Shown here piece after piece: positions 34,806 to 42,689 of a stretch of DNA of 64,000 bases. Numbering within the stretch: position 1 is the stretch's first letter; each line of letters opens with the position of its first letter. The notes beneath the pieces were generated by a model. It was not told the origin of the DNA and made no database searches. It saw nothing but the letters and a program-made list of their open reading frames with translations. The stretch covers positions 189,588 through 253,587 of the forward strand of contig QBMK01000002.1 of the NCBI GenBank assembly GCA_003249035.1, given 5' to 3'. The translations under genes were made by a program, and so were the position numbers. The DNA comes from Pseudanabaena sp. Lineage in GTDB: Bacteria; Cyanobacteriota; Cyanobacteriia; Pseudanabaenales; Pseudanabaenaceae.

Positions 34806-36119
34806 TTAGGATCTGATTATGAATTGTGGTAAGTGGGGAGCAGAGATACAGAATCCTGTCAAGAAGCCCATGATTGTTGAGAAAGCCACAGAACCACCAC
34901 CTAATTCATAGGCTTCAGGCATCATGGTGCTGGCTAACATAGCTAACAATGCGCCTCCAGATACCGACTGAGCTAGAGCCACCCAAAAATCGGAGATGTT
35001 AACTGCTAGTACATTCCCTAAAAGAGCGCAGACACCACTTAACACTATCACACCAATCCAGAGCATCATAATTCTGGAGCTTTTAGTGCCTGCTTGTTTC
35101 ATCCCAATTGAGCTAGAAAGAGCTTCAGGGAAGTTAGAAATAAATACAGCTAGCAAAAAAGACCAACCTATATGTCCAGGGTGAACGGTCATTCCAATCA
35201 CGGTTGATTCAGGAATACCATCAATTAATGTGCCAACCAAAATCGCTAAGGGAGCCGAACTTTTTGCTAATCCTTGAATCATTTGTTGCTCTTCAGAGGG
35301 AGAAAGGTCTATTTCCACACTATCGATCGCCTGTTGTCGCCACAAATCTAAATTTTGTTCTGCTTCAGCTTGAGAAGTCGTCGTTGTGCGGAGCCTCTTT
35401 GCTAAAGCGTGACTTAGCGAATTAGCAATACTGGGAGACTTAAGCAATACATCATCAAAATGTTCTTGTTTTAGTTGATAGACTTCCATATCTGTATGGG
35501 CGACTAATGTTGCCGATCGCGTTTCGCTATTAAGAAGAGCCATCTCACCAAAGACTTCACCTGCATTCAGTATTGTCATAACTTTTTCTCCTTTCTTGAC
35601 CTCGGCTTCCCCCGAAACGATCATATAAAATGAGTCGCCTTGATCTCCTTCATTAAAGATTGCCTCTCCTTTTTTGATAGAAATTGGTTTAAGTAAGGGG
35701 ACGATCGCCTGTGCTTCCGAAGGTGGCAAATTTTTCATTACCTCGACATTAGCAATGCGATCGAGTACATCTCCAGTTTCACCTTGACGATGTTCAAACA
35801 AATAGCGACGACGGGAAGAAACTTTACGCAAAAAACCACCCTTGTCATCAACAAAACGGGTAATGATAATAAATAACCATCCACCAATTAAGAAACCAGT
35901 AAATAAAGGTATAAAGCCACTTTCTTGATAAGCGCTGATTGTAATTTCAAAGGCAAGTGCCGAAAGCAATGTACCACTGCCAAATGCCATTATTGCCGCT
36001 GACAGAGCCCGACTTGGTTGCCAAAAAATACCTAATAACGCGCCTAGTCCGGAACTCGATGCTGCTAATAGTCCTTGAAGAAAAGCATCTAGCATAGATA
36101 TCATCGTAACTACATACAT
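34806..36119 (-). CDS. ZIP-like membrane transporter with inserted cyclic-nucleotide-binding domain
   Basis: Three N-terminal helices (about 12-90) with a ZIP-like pattern (AAIMAFGSGTLLSALAFEI) are followed by a soluble insert (about 115-245). The insert is a cNMP-binding domain: GEAIFNEGDQGDSFYMIVSG and the phosphate cassette FGEMALLNSETRSATL. Five further helices (about 288-435) carry DGIPES (300-305) and SNFPEALSSS (328-337), which stand where ZIP metal-site helices have HNxPEG-type motifs. A metal transporter gated by a nucleotide or second messenger is a reasonable reading, but the metal-site residues differ. The start is uncertain between residues 1, 6 and 9. Confidence 0.8.
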   Translation of the reverse strand: MYVVTMISMLDAFLQGLLAASSSGLGALLGIFWQPSRALSAAIMAFGSGTLLSALAFEITISAYQESGFIPLFTGFLIGGWLFIIITRFVDDKGGFLRKVSSRRRYLFEHRQGETGDVLDRIANVEVMKNLPPSEAQAIVPLLKPISIKKGEAIFNEGDQGDSFYMIVSGEAEVKKGEKVMTILNAGEVFGEMALLNSETRSATLVAHTDMEVYQLKQEHFDDVLLKSPSIANSLSHALAKRLRTTTTSQAEAEQNLDLWRQQAIDSVEIDLSPSEEQQMIQGLAKSSAPLAILVGTLIDGIPESTVIGMTVHPGHIGWSFLLAVFISNFPEALSSSIGMKQAGTKSSRIMMLWIGVIVLSGVCALLGNVLAVNISDFWVALAQSVSGGALLAMLASTMMPEAYELGGGSVAFSTIMGFLTGFCISAPHLPQFIIRS

Positions 36120-36270
36120 ACTCTATCGTGAGTTCTGCCTGATTTTCAGTTTGTTCAGTTCTATACTTGTGTCAAAACTGTTTGTCTTTCACCCAAAATA
36201 TAGTACGTCGCATATATTCACAAACTGCCCGATCAATAAATTTACCCTCAGATTTTAGATTTAAACAATT

Positions 36271-36732
36271 ATGGAAATGTCAACCAGATCTAAACGCTCT
36301 CGCCCATCAACAGGAGAAAAAATTGCTGATATTGTTACTGCTACCGTAGGCTCCTGGAGGTTTATTCTCATTCAGAGCTTTCTGCTAGGTTTGTGGATTG
36401 TTCTGAATGTCATTGGCTGGATCAAACATTGGGATGAATACCCTTTTATTCTTTTAAATCTTGCCTTAAGTTTTCAAGCAGCCTATGCTACTCCATTCAT
36501 CTTAATGAGTCAAAATCGACAATCTGAAGTTGACCGATTGAAGGCTCAACAAGACCTTGATGTTGATACCAAAGCAGAAATAGAAATCGAGTCTTTACAT
36601 CAAAAGATTGATAGCTTAAAGGACAGAGAGATAGCCGATCTTAGTCGAGTGTTGGCGATACAAAATGACTCAATTAAACGTTTAGAAGAAATGCTTGCAA
36701 GGGAGATTGCCGCTAATCATCCTAATGTTTAA
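36271..36732 (+). CDS. DUF1003 membrane protein
   Basis: 153 residues. Two membrane helices (about 29-50 and 61-80) have the DUF1003 pattern (GSWRFILIQSFLLGLW and FILLNLALSFQAAYATPFI). A cytosolic amphipathic coiled-coil tail follows (SEVDRLKAQQDLDVDTKAE). The family is widespread with no known function. Two ATGs lie close together at the start; the first is used. It is transcribed alone and faces the LTXXQ gene across a spacer with three hairpins. Confidence 0.88.
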   Translation: MEMSTRSKRSRPSTGEKIADIVTATVGSWRFILIQSFLLGLWIVLNVIGWIKHWDEYPFILLNLALSFQAAYATPFILMSQNRQSEVDRLKAQQDLDVDTKAEIEIESLHQKIDSLKDREIADLSRVLAIQNDSIKRLEEMLAREIAANHPNV

Positions 36733-36858
36733 GAAAATATCCCTTGAGATTAAACAAGTATGTTTAAAAGAGGAAGGAAAAAGCACCCTTTGTTATTGCA
36801 TAATTCAATAAGTCTGGAACAATACCTTAGGAATGAAAATTAAATAACATGCGTGTAT

Positions 36859-36911
36859 AAAACCCAAAATCGTTTCGGTGGGCGAAGCCCACCGAAACGA
36901 TTTTGGGTTTT
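36859..36911. repeat. AAAACCC-ended hairpin, 25-bp stem
   Basis: Perfect 25-base arms start AAAACCCAAAATCG and enclose a GAA loop. It sits in the 424-base spacer 36733-37156 between converging genes. It is near-identical in plan to 39143-39195. Confidence 0.9.
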
Positions 36912-36955
36912 ATTAAATTATCAATCCTTATCAAACATTTTGGCTACAGATATTA

Positions 36956-37008
36956 TTTTGGTATGGAATTATGGTTTAAGTGATTTACGCCATAATTCCA
37001 TGCCAAAA
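36956..37008. repeat. Intergenic hairpin, 19-bp stem
   Basis: TTTTGGTATGGAATTATGG pairs with its inverse at one mismatch, around a 15-base loop. It is the second of three hairpins in this spacer. Confidence 0.75.
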
Positions 37009-37108
37009 GTATGGATCGTTTTTTCCTTGGAGGTGTCTAAGTGATTGATCTTCTTCAATTACTGGAAACCGAATGCTGAGTCTTAATAAGCATCAGCGCA
37101 AAATGTTT

Positions 37109-37155
37109 CTTAAAGTAAAAAAAGACTCCGTATGCGAGTCTTTTTTTACTTTAAG
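37109..37155 (-). terminator. Terminator of LTXXQ gene
   Basis: A perfect 20-bp stem (CTTAAAGTAAAAAAAGACTC) with a 7-base loop directly follows the stop at 37157. A/T runs within the arms give U tracts in both directions. Confidence 0.85.
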
Positions 37156-37156
37156 A

Positions 37157-37600
37157 TTACTTCTTCATCGGAGCAAAGGCTTCTTCAAATTTTTTCCTTT
37201 GCTCAGGAGTCAAAACTGCTTTCAATTGCTCTCTACGCACTTTCACAATCTCACCTATCTTTTTCCGTTGATCGGCAGTCAGATTAAGCGATTGAAGTGC
37301 TGATCTCATGGGCTCCTTTGCTTTTAAACTTGCTTCTAATTTTTTGCGCTGATCAGTATTAAGGATACTTACTATTTTGGGGTTACTCTCTGCAAAAATT
37401 TTGGCAATCTGTTTCTTCTGAGCGGTAGACAAATTCAACTTTTGAGAAAGTGTCTCTGGAGCAATATCTCCTTCAGCCTTAACATTTCCCATAGTGGAGG
37501 AGTTGTTTACAGATTCAGCACTAGCTGGTGGAGCTTTCAAAGCAAAGCCTGAACCGAATAGCAAGCAAGTTGCAAGAATAAGAGAATTTAATCTTTTCAT
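37157..37600 (-). CDS. Periplasmic LTXXQ/Spy-like protein
   Basis: A signal peptide (MKRLNSLILATCLLFGSGFA, cleavage near ASA-E) precedes about 115 residues of helix. Repeated LTxxQ-type units are visible: LNLSTAQKKQIAKI, LNLTADQRKKIGEI and LTPEQRKKFEEA. Spy/CpxP-like proteins of this pattern act as ATP-independent periplasmic chaperones or envelope-stress sensors; the match is by pattern. I prefer the ATG at 37600, which begins the signal; a frame to 37618 adds six residues. It is transcribed alone and ends in a strong hairpin. Confidence 0.82.
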   Translation of the reverse strand: MKRLNSLILATCLLFGSGFALKAPPASAESVNNSSTMGNVKAEGDIAPETLSQKLNLSTAQKKQIAKIFAESNPKIVSILNTDQRKKLEASLKAKEPMRSALQSLNLTADQRKKIGEIVKVRREQLKAVLTPEQRKKFEEAFAPMKK

Positions 37601-37743
37601 GGGTAAGTTATTTAGCATCTTTGTAATTTAGCATATTTGTAATCGAAGTAATCTAAGATTATTAGCCAATAAATCAATCTCTAAAAGATGAACTTGACTT
37701 TTCTCATATTCTCTAAAACTTATAAAATTATATTTAAGCCATT

Positions 37744-37902
37744 GGCTCTATAAGTGTTTCGGGGAGTTCAAACATGACAAATGGCTCAATGCTTTTAATG
37801 ACAGGTGTTTCAAACATCAAAGTGATCCGAGGCTAAAACTATTGCACATCAAGCATTTTAGCTATCTAAGCTAAAGCACCTCCCCGAAACATCTATTGAG
37901 CC
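37744..37902 (+). ncRNA. Candidate structured RNA (159 nt)
   Basis: A 23-base closing stem pairs GGCTCTATAAGTGTTTCGGG with its inverse at 37880-37902 (20 Watson-Crick pairs plus one G-U). An inner hairpin at 37857-37875 (TTTAGCT/AGCTAAA) lies on the 3' side. A TATAAAAT box lies at 37721-37728, so transcription could start near the stem; a TTGACT lies upstream at wide spacing. A long closing stem, open centre and 3'-side hairpin recall 6S RNA, but I cannot align it to one. A folded repeat is the alternative, and the strand is a guess. Elsewhere 37619-38028 shows no gene. Confidence 0.35.
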
Positions 37903-38028
37903 GAAGTTTCAACTTAGAGGCTGTTTGAGAATAGAAGTAGTTAAGCTCAACGGTTGGACATGATGCGAACCAGACATAAATAAATAAAAGTTTAAAACAT
38001 TTGCTTAGACGCTATCTGAAGGAAACCT

Positions 38029-38268
38029 ATGAATTCAGACAGTGGATTAAAGAGATTAAATAAGCTATTCTGCAATGTGAACAGTCAGTTAAAGACGCAT
38101 AGTTATGCAAGATTAGAGAATCTCAGTTCCGGCGTGAGTTTGGCTCCCTTGAACCGAAAACCTTCTCCTCAGGACATAGACCAAGCCATCCGCGATGCCG
38201 TATTTGCTGTCGATAGCCTTGACTGTCTCCAGCCCGGTGACACAGTATTAAACTATAGTGGCAATTAA
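38029..38268 (+). CDS. Small protein of unknown function
   Basis: 79 residues, not recognised. AAGGAA four bases before the ATG is a reasonable ribosome site. The C-terminal half (QDIDQAIRDAVFAVDSLDC) looks like an ordered acidic helix and the end (LQPGDTVLNYSGN) like a strand. No signal, membrane helix or metal motif. It faces pcyA across about 50 bases. It might be a real lineage-specific gene or chance. Confidence 0.45.
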   Translation: MNSDSGLKRLNKLFCNVNSQLKTHSYARLENLSSGVSLAPLNRKPSPQDIDQAIRDAVFAVDSLDCLQPGDTVLNYSGN

Positions 38269-38316
38269 ATATAAATAAGCTTCGCGCCACTTTCATTTTT
38301 TACAGAAGTTGCGCTC

Positions 38317-39048
38317 TTATGCAACCGAATCAAATAACATTGTGGTCATATATCGATCAGCCCATTCTGTACCAAAGGATTTTTCTAGCACCCGACGAGT
38401 TTTGTCGTTTTGTTGTTGCTTTTCGCAATAGTATTGCTGACCTGCGATCGAGCTTGCCACTTCAAGCTCAGAAGTCAGAGGCTTAGTCGCACTAGCAAGT
38501 TGGCAATGGATTGTCAAAACGTCGCGAACCCGTTGCAAAAACGCCTGCTCTTCCAGTTCGCCCATTGGGCGCACAAACAAGCAAAATTCCGAGAAAATAT
38601 CCGCCCATTCTGGCAAAGTTCGAGGCTGCGAAAAATTGAGATTAGGTAAGGCGGATAGGGCTTGACTGTATCTCATAGGGAGCGATCGCTCAACATTTAC
38701 AGGTGAAAGATCAGCGATCGCGGCACTAATTGCACCGCCACGACCACCAACAATATCAGCACCAAATATAGGCAAAGCATATTCGGGATTTGGAAACATC
38801 ACACAATGCAAAATATCTAGCCCGTTACCAACTTGAGCCAGTTCTAGATGCAGCTTACGAAATTGGGGCGCTTGATAGCAAAGATTTTCGATCACCAGCT
38901 TTTCACCTTCTAGATGCCCCTCAATATAGCCAAGTCCCTCTGGAACTCTATAGGGAGACAGATCTAAGTTGGTCTGCCATACTTTTTCAATGCATTCAGC
39001 TAACTGGCAAATTAAAGTATGTTGGCGATTTCGCAATGATGCTGGCAT
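38317..39048 (-). CDS. pcyA: Phycocyanobilin:ferredoxin oxidoreductase
   Basis: Reduces biliverdin IXalpha in two two-electron steps, using ferredoxin, to phycocyanobilin, the chromophore of phycobilisomes and phytochromes. 243 residues, the normal length. Active-site residues are visible: Glu69 in HLELAQ, His81 in LHCVMFP and Asp98 in PIFGADIVGG, corresponding to Glu76, His88 and Asp105 of the Synechocystis enzyme. Its substrate is made by heme oxygenase, encoded at 54817. The ATG is clear but the ribosome site weak. It is transcribed alone, with hairpin repeats in the upstream spacer. Confidence 0.96.
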   Translation of the reverse strand: MPASLRNRQHTLICQLAECIEKVWQTNLDLSPYRVPEGLGYIEGHLEGEKLVIENLCYQAPQFRKLHLELAQVGNGLDILHCVMFPNPEYALPIFGADIVGGRGGAISAAIADLSPVNVERSLPMRYSQALSALPNLNFSQPRTLPEWADIFSEFCLFVRPMGELEEQAFLQRVRDVLTIHCQLASATKPLTSELEVASSIAGQQYYCEKQQQNDKTRRVLEKSFGTEWADRYMTTMLFDSVA

Positions 39049-39142
39049 AAACTTAGATATACGTTGCTATTTGAGTATAGAACGGTGCCCGTAAAAACCC
39101 TACAAGAAATAAAAAGCTTTGCAAAGTAAAGTTTTTTAAAAT

Positions 39143-39195
39143 AAAACCCAAAATTGTGTCGGCGGGCAAAGCCCGCCGACACAATTTTGGGTTTT
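39143..39195. repeat. AAAACCC-ended hairpin, 25-bp stem
   Basis: Perfect 25-base arms start AAAACCCAAAATTG and enclose an AAA loop. It lies in the 338-base divergent spacer between pcyA and the M48-like gene, so it is not a terminator. Confidence 0.9.
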
Positions 39196-39258
39196 ATATG
39201 CTGCACATGTTATTTAATCTTCATTCCTAAGTACTTTAAAATAATCAATTAGCCAGAG

Positions 39259-39301
39259 CCAAAATCTGTACCGCCTGCTGCGCGGGCGGTACAGATTTTG
39301 G
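39259..39301. repeat. Intergenic hairpin, 17-bp stem
   Basis: CCAAAATCTGTACCGCC pairs perfectly with its inverse around a 9-base loop. It lies upstream of the M48-like gene and resembles the hairpin at 19900-19938. Confidence 0.8.
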
Positions 39302-39386
39302 GATTTTACATTTAATTATGTCTAGCTACTAATTAGTGCGGTAAGTGTCAAAATAAGTTCTAACATTGCGAGATTGAGGCGAAAAG

Positions 39387-41447
39387 ATGTCACTTAAAGC
39401 TGGCAAAGCAGCCTTGCTGCGAAAGCATTACACTGAAGCGATCGCCATCTTGACTGAATATAGCCAAGAGATTAACGATCCAACCGCTAAAGGCTATATG
39501 CAAGCTCAAATATGGCTTGTTTCAGCATACAAAAAAACGGGGCGTGCCGATAAAGCGATCGCAATTTGTGAACAATTAGAAACAACTTCCGATCCACAGT
39601 TGCAAGAATGGGTACAAAAATCCCTAATTACACTTCGAGCGGTGCTTGATGCCCCAACTGATGATCGGATCAGGCGGAATGATGATGTCGCTTCGGTCAT
39701 CAAATCAGATCCTCGCCGCTATCGCAAAAAAAACGTCACCTTATCGCTTCCCTCTCGTTATACATATTTTCTGATTGCGGCGATTGTGTTGACGATTTTA
39801 GCAATTATCGGTTTGCAATTCTTAATCGGCTATGCCATTTCCCTAATTTTCACAACAACTTTTACGGGTGCATGGCTGACAACAATTGCAATCGTTACGA
39901 CTATATTCAGTATTTTGCTGTTTTTCATGTCGCCTTGGATTATCGATATTACTCAAAAGCAATATCACCGAATTCAATGGATTACGCTTGCTGATTTAGA
40001 TGAAAAAAGTCCTGAATCTGTTGAGATTATTGAAAACTTTTGTGAAAAGTATAATATTTTTGTGCCTCGACTGGGATGGATTGAAGATGATGCCCCTGTC
40101 GCTTTTGCCTATGGCGTAATCTCTAACTCAGCGAGAATTGTGGTCAGTCGTGGACTATTTGAATGTCTCGATGATGATGAAATAGCTGCGGTTTATGCCT
40201 ATCAGCTAGGTCGGATTCGGAACAAAAGCTTTGCTGTTTTGACCTTTGTTTCTGCTCCCGTTCAGGTTCTCTATTACATCTATGTTGTGTTGAGTCGCCA
40301 AAGTTATCGCGCCAAAAGTGCTAAGCAAATCTGGCAAGTTGTTGCTACCTTTGCCAATGTTTTCTACTCCCTGAGTAATTATTTGTTGGTTTGGCTTTCT
40401 CATGCGAGTACGATTGTCAGCGATCGCTTCGCCTCAGAAATAACTGGAAACCCCAATGCCTTAGCCAGGGCGCTCCCGAAAATGGCGCGGCAAATGTTGC
40501 CCTACAATCAGCCAGCCATGCCCACAAATCGTCTTTTAGAATCGACAAGAGCAATTGGCATATGCGATCGCCAAACGATGACGGCGATCGGGCTAGCGAT
40601 GGAAATCGCCCTTTCAGGACAGACCGATCAAGATCCCTATCGAGTATTTCTGTGGGAGCTATTTAATCCTTGGCGGCGTTGGCTTGAGATTCATTCTACA
40701 CACCCCTTAGTTGGGAAACGGATGAGATTTTTAGCTGGATATTCCAAACAATTGGGGCTATCTACAGAATATGATTTTGCGGAACTATTAAAGGAAGAGA
40801 AGAAACTTAATAAAAAGCTTTTATATCGAAATTTCTGGCGCGATTTATTGATTCAAGTCTCTCCAGTTGTCGGTGTTGCGATCACTGTAATTGCGGCGAT
40901 GTTATTATCTCAACTTTATAACCGTTGGTTATTACTAAGCCTATCCATGATTGGATTGGGTTTAGGATTTATGTTTCAAGGTAGCCTACGATACCCAGAC
41001 TTTCGTAAAGTTGCCGATACCGATCTAGTTAGTTTACTAATCGATCCCTATGCAAGCTATGTCCAAGGTATTCCCGTGCAGATCCCCGGCGAATTGCTCG
41101 GCTATGGTACTGATGAATTCCATATTGGCTATTCAATGAGACTAGAGGACCAAGGCGGTTTGGCTTTTATTAACTACATTCCCAACTTTCGCCAATGGCT
41201 AATCGATCCCTCGAATACGATTAAAAATTTAGAGATGCTATGCGATCGCTCAGTAATTGCGACAGGTTGGTTTCGGCGCGGTAAGTTCCCCATCATCGAT
41301 CTATCGACATTGCAACCAATCATGGAGCATCGCCCCAAGCAACGTGCCTCCCTCACAAGTTATCACCAGTTTTGGAATAACATCGGTAGTTCAATTCTAG
41401 TTTTGATAGGTTTATCAATTTTACTTCTAACTTCAAGGTTATTCTAG
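39387..41447 (+). CDS. M48-peptidase-like membrane protein lacking the zinc motif
   Basis: Order: a TPR-like helical N-terminus (about 1-90), two membrane helices (about 127-155 and 160-185), an M48/HtpX-like domain (about 195-430), two more helices (about 485-530) and a C-terminal cytosolic domain. At the zinc site LDDDEIAAVYAYQLGRIRN aligns with M48 proteins, but Tyr272-Gln273 and Arg276 replace the His-Glu and second His of HExxH. It should therefore not bind zinc or cut peptides in the usual way; a scaffold or regulator is more likely. The flanking alignment is still good, so loss of catalysis looks settled rather than recent. Confidence 0.8.
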   Translation: MSLKAGKAALLRKHYTEAIAILTEYSQEINDPTAKGYMQAQIWLVSAYKKTGRADKAIAICEQLETTSDPQLQEWVQKSLITLRAVLDAPTDDRIRRNDDVASVIKSDPRRYRKKNVTLSLPSRYTYFLIAAIVLTILAIIGLQFLIGYAISLIFTTTFTGAWLTTIAIVTTIFSILLFFMSPWIIDITQKQYHRIQWITLADLDEKSPESVEIIENFCEKYNIFVPRLGWIEDDAPVAFAYGVISNSARIVVSRGLFECLDDDEIAAVYAYQLGRIRNKSFAVLTFVSAPVQVLYYIYVVLSRQSYRAKSAKQIWQVVATFANVFYSLSNYLLVWLSHASTIVSDRFASEITGNPNALARALPKMARQMLPYNQPAMPTNRLLESTRAIGICDRQTMTAIGLAMEIALSGQTDQDPYRVFLWELFNPWRRWLEIHSTHPLVGKRMRFLAGYSKQLGLSTEYDFAELLKEEKKLNKKLLYRNFWRDLLIQVSPVVGVAITVIAAMLLSQLYNRWLLLSLSMIGLGLGFMFQGSLRYPDFRKVADTDLVSLLIDPYASYVQGIPVQIPGELLGYGTDEFHIGYSMRLEDQGGLAFINYIPNFRQWLIDPSNTIKNLEMLCDRSVIATGWFRRGKFPIIDLSTLQPIMEHRPKQRASLTSYHQFWNNIGSSILVLIGLSILLLTSRLF

Positions 41448-41448
41448 A

Positions 41449-41488
41449 ATCAAAACACAAAAGTGTCGTCACACTTTTGTGTTTTGAT
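41449..41488. repeat. Solo hairpin 2 of family A repeat
   Basis: ATCAAAACACAAAAGTGT pairs perfectly around CGTC, next to the stop at 41447. It matches the second half of the 101-bp repeats and may terminate the M48-like transcript. Confidence 0.8.
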
Positions 41489-41559
41489 ATTAGTTATACC
41501 AAAATACAAAGTAGAGACTACAGATGGTAAAAAAGAAGAGATAAAAAGGAGGAGGCAAA

Positions 41560-41970
41560 ATGGCAGGAGTATATAAGCTGGAGATCAGGGAAAGTGAAGA
41601 AGAGCTAAAAGAGAAGCTAGGAAAACAAAAAACAGCATCAGATAAAGAAAGAGTACAAGTATTGTATTTGCTGAAAAGTAAGCAAGCAAAGACAGTACAA
41701 ACAGCAGCCCAACTAGTCGGCAGAAAGCGAGTGACAGTGCAAGAGTGGTTGAAAGAATATAGAAAGGGAGGAATTAGCGGCATACTAAGGCACAAGCCAA
41801 GAGTAGGTCGAAATTCAAAAATCCCAGACTGGGTGCAAAAAGCATTGCACAAGCAATTGCAACAAGAGCAAGGGTTTAATAGCTACGGAGAGATACGACA
41901 ATGGTAGCAAGAAAAACTGGGAATCGAAATCTCATATAAAAATGTGCATGACTTGGTGCAGAGATTGTAA
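41560..41970 (+). pseudogene. IS630-family transposase N-terminal remnant
   Basis: A helix-turn-helix half of an IS630/Tc1-type transposase: LLKSKQAKTVQTAAQLVGRK, VQEWLKEYRKGGISG and HKPRVGRNSKIP. A TAG at 41905-41907 interrupts it, after which the same frame continues as QEKLGIEISYKNVHDLVQRL to a TAA at 41970. The DDE catalytic half is absent. It is followed at once by the IS256 derivative, which may have landed in it. It is inactive. Confidence 0.8.
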
Positions 41971-41973
41971 ATT

Positions 41974-42617
41974 AGATAGTGTCAGAGAGAAAAGCAGAAA
42001 AAAACCTCGAACAATCCACACAAGAAAAAGCCATGACTATCCGTACCGAACTACTAGACGAACTGCTAAAAGAATCCAAGAAACCTGAAGATCTGATGAG
42101 GGAAGGAGGTATCCTCAAAGAATTGACCAAAGCATTGGTAGAAAGGTGTTTAAACGGCGAAATCGATTACCAGATGCAAGAAGAGAAAGTCAACCCGACC
42201 CAAGAGGGACCCAACAATCGTCTCTGCGGAAAATCTATACAGCGCTCAATGCCGTCGAGGCAGAACAAGCTTTAGTTGATTTTGCCGAGCAATGGGACAA
42301 CCTTTACCCCACGATTAGCAAGTCTTGGCTGAGCCACTGGACACAGGTGATTCCTTTCTTTGCTTTTCCCTTGGATATTCGCAAGGCGATTTATACCACC
42401 AATGCGATTGAATCCTTGAATATGACTTTGCGTATGGTCTTACGCAATCATCGTTCTTTTCCCTCTGATGATTCGGCTCTCAAGGTCGTTTTCTTGGCAA
42501 TTAACAATATTGCTAAAAAATGGACGATGCCCATCAAGGATTGGAAAGCTGCTCTCAATCGTTTTGCTATTGAGTTTGGCGATCGCTTTCCTCTCTGATT
42601 TTTTCTTGACACAATCT
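41974..42617 (+). mobile_element. IS256-family internal-deletion derivative
   Basis: The left end AGATAGTGTCAGAGAGAAAA and right end (inverted AGATTGTGTCAAGAAAAAA) form imperfect inverted repeats. Between them is a transposase with its centre deleted. Both ends are retained, so it could still move if a full-length copy exists elsewhere. Confidence 0.7.
42033..42598 (+). pseudogene. IS256-family transposase, internally deleted and frameshifted
   Basis: The N-terminal part reads MTIRTELLDELLKE, then LTKALVERCLNGEIDYQM, as in IS256/MULE-type transposases. Near 42200 the frame changes and the C-terminal part begins (TALNAVEAEQALVDFAEQW). It includes YTTNAIESLN, which carries the last acidic residue of the DDE triad, and ends GDRFPL. 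Roughly 200 residues between are missing, including the first two catalytic Asp. It cannot encode a working enzyme. Confidence 0.85.
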
Positions 42618-42689
42618 TATTGACAAGCCTTTTTTCCTTTCATATTGATTCATTTCATTAGCAAAGATGTCTAGTATCATCGTTATAAT

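Noticed and set aside
37744-37902. Firm call of 6S RNA
   Set aside because: Layout is suggestive but I could not align conserved 6S positions; kept as a candidate only.
41490-41852. 120-residue minus-strand frame rich in Ser, Phe and Leu
   Set aside because: Antisense to the IS630 transposase remnant.
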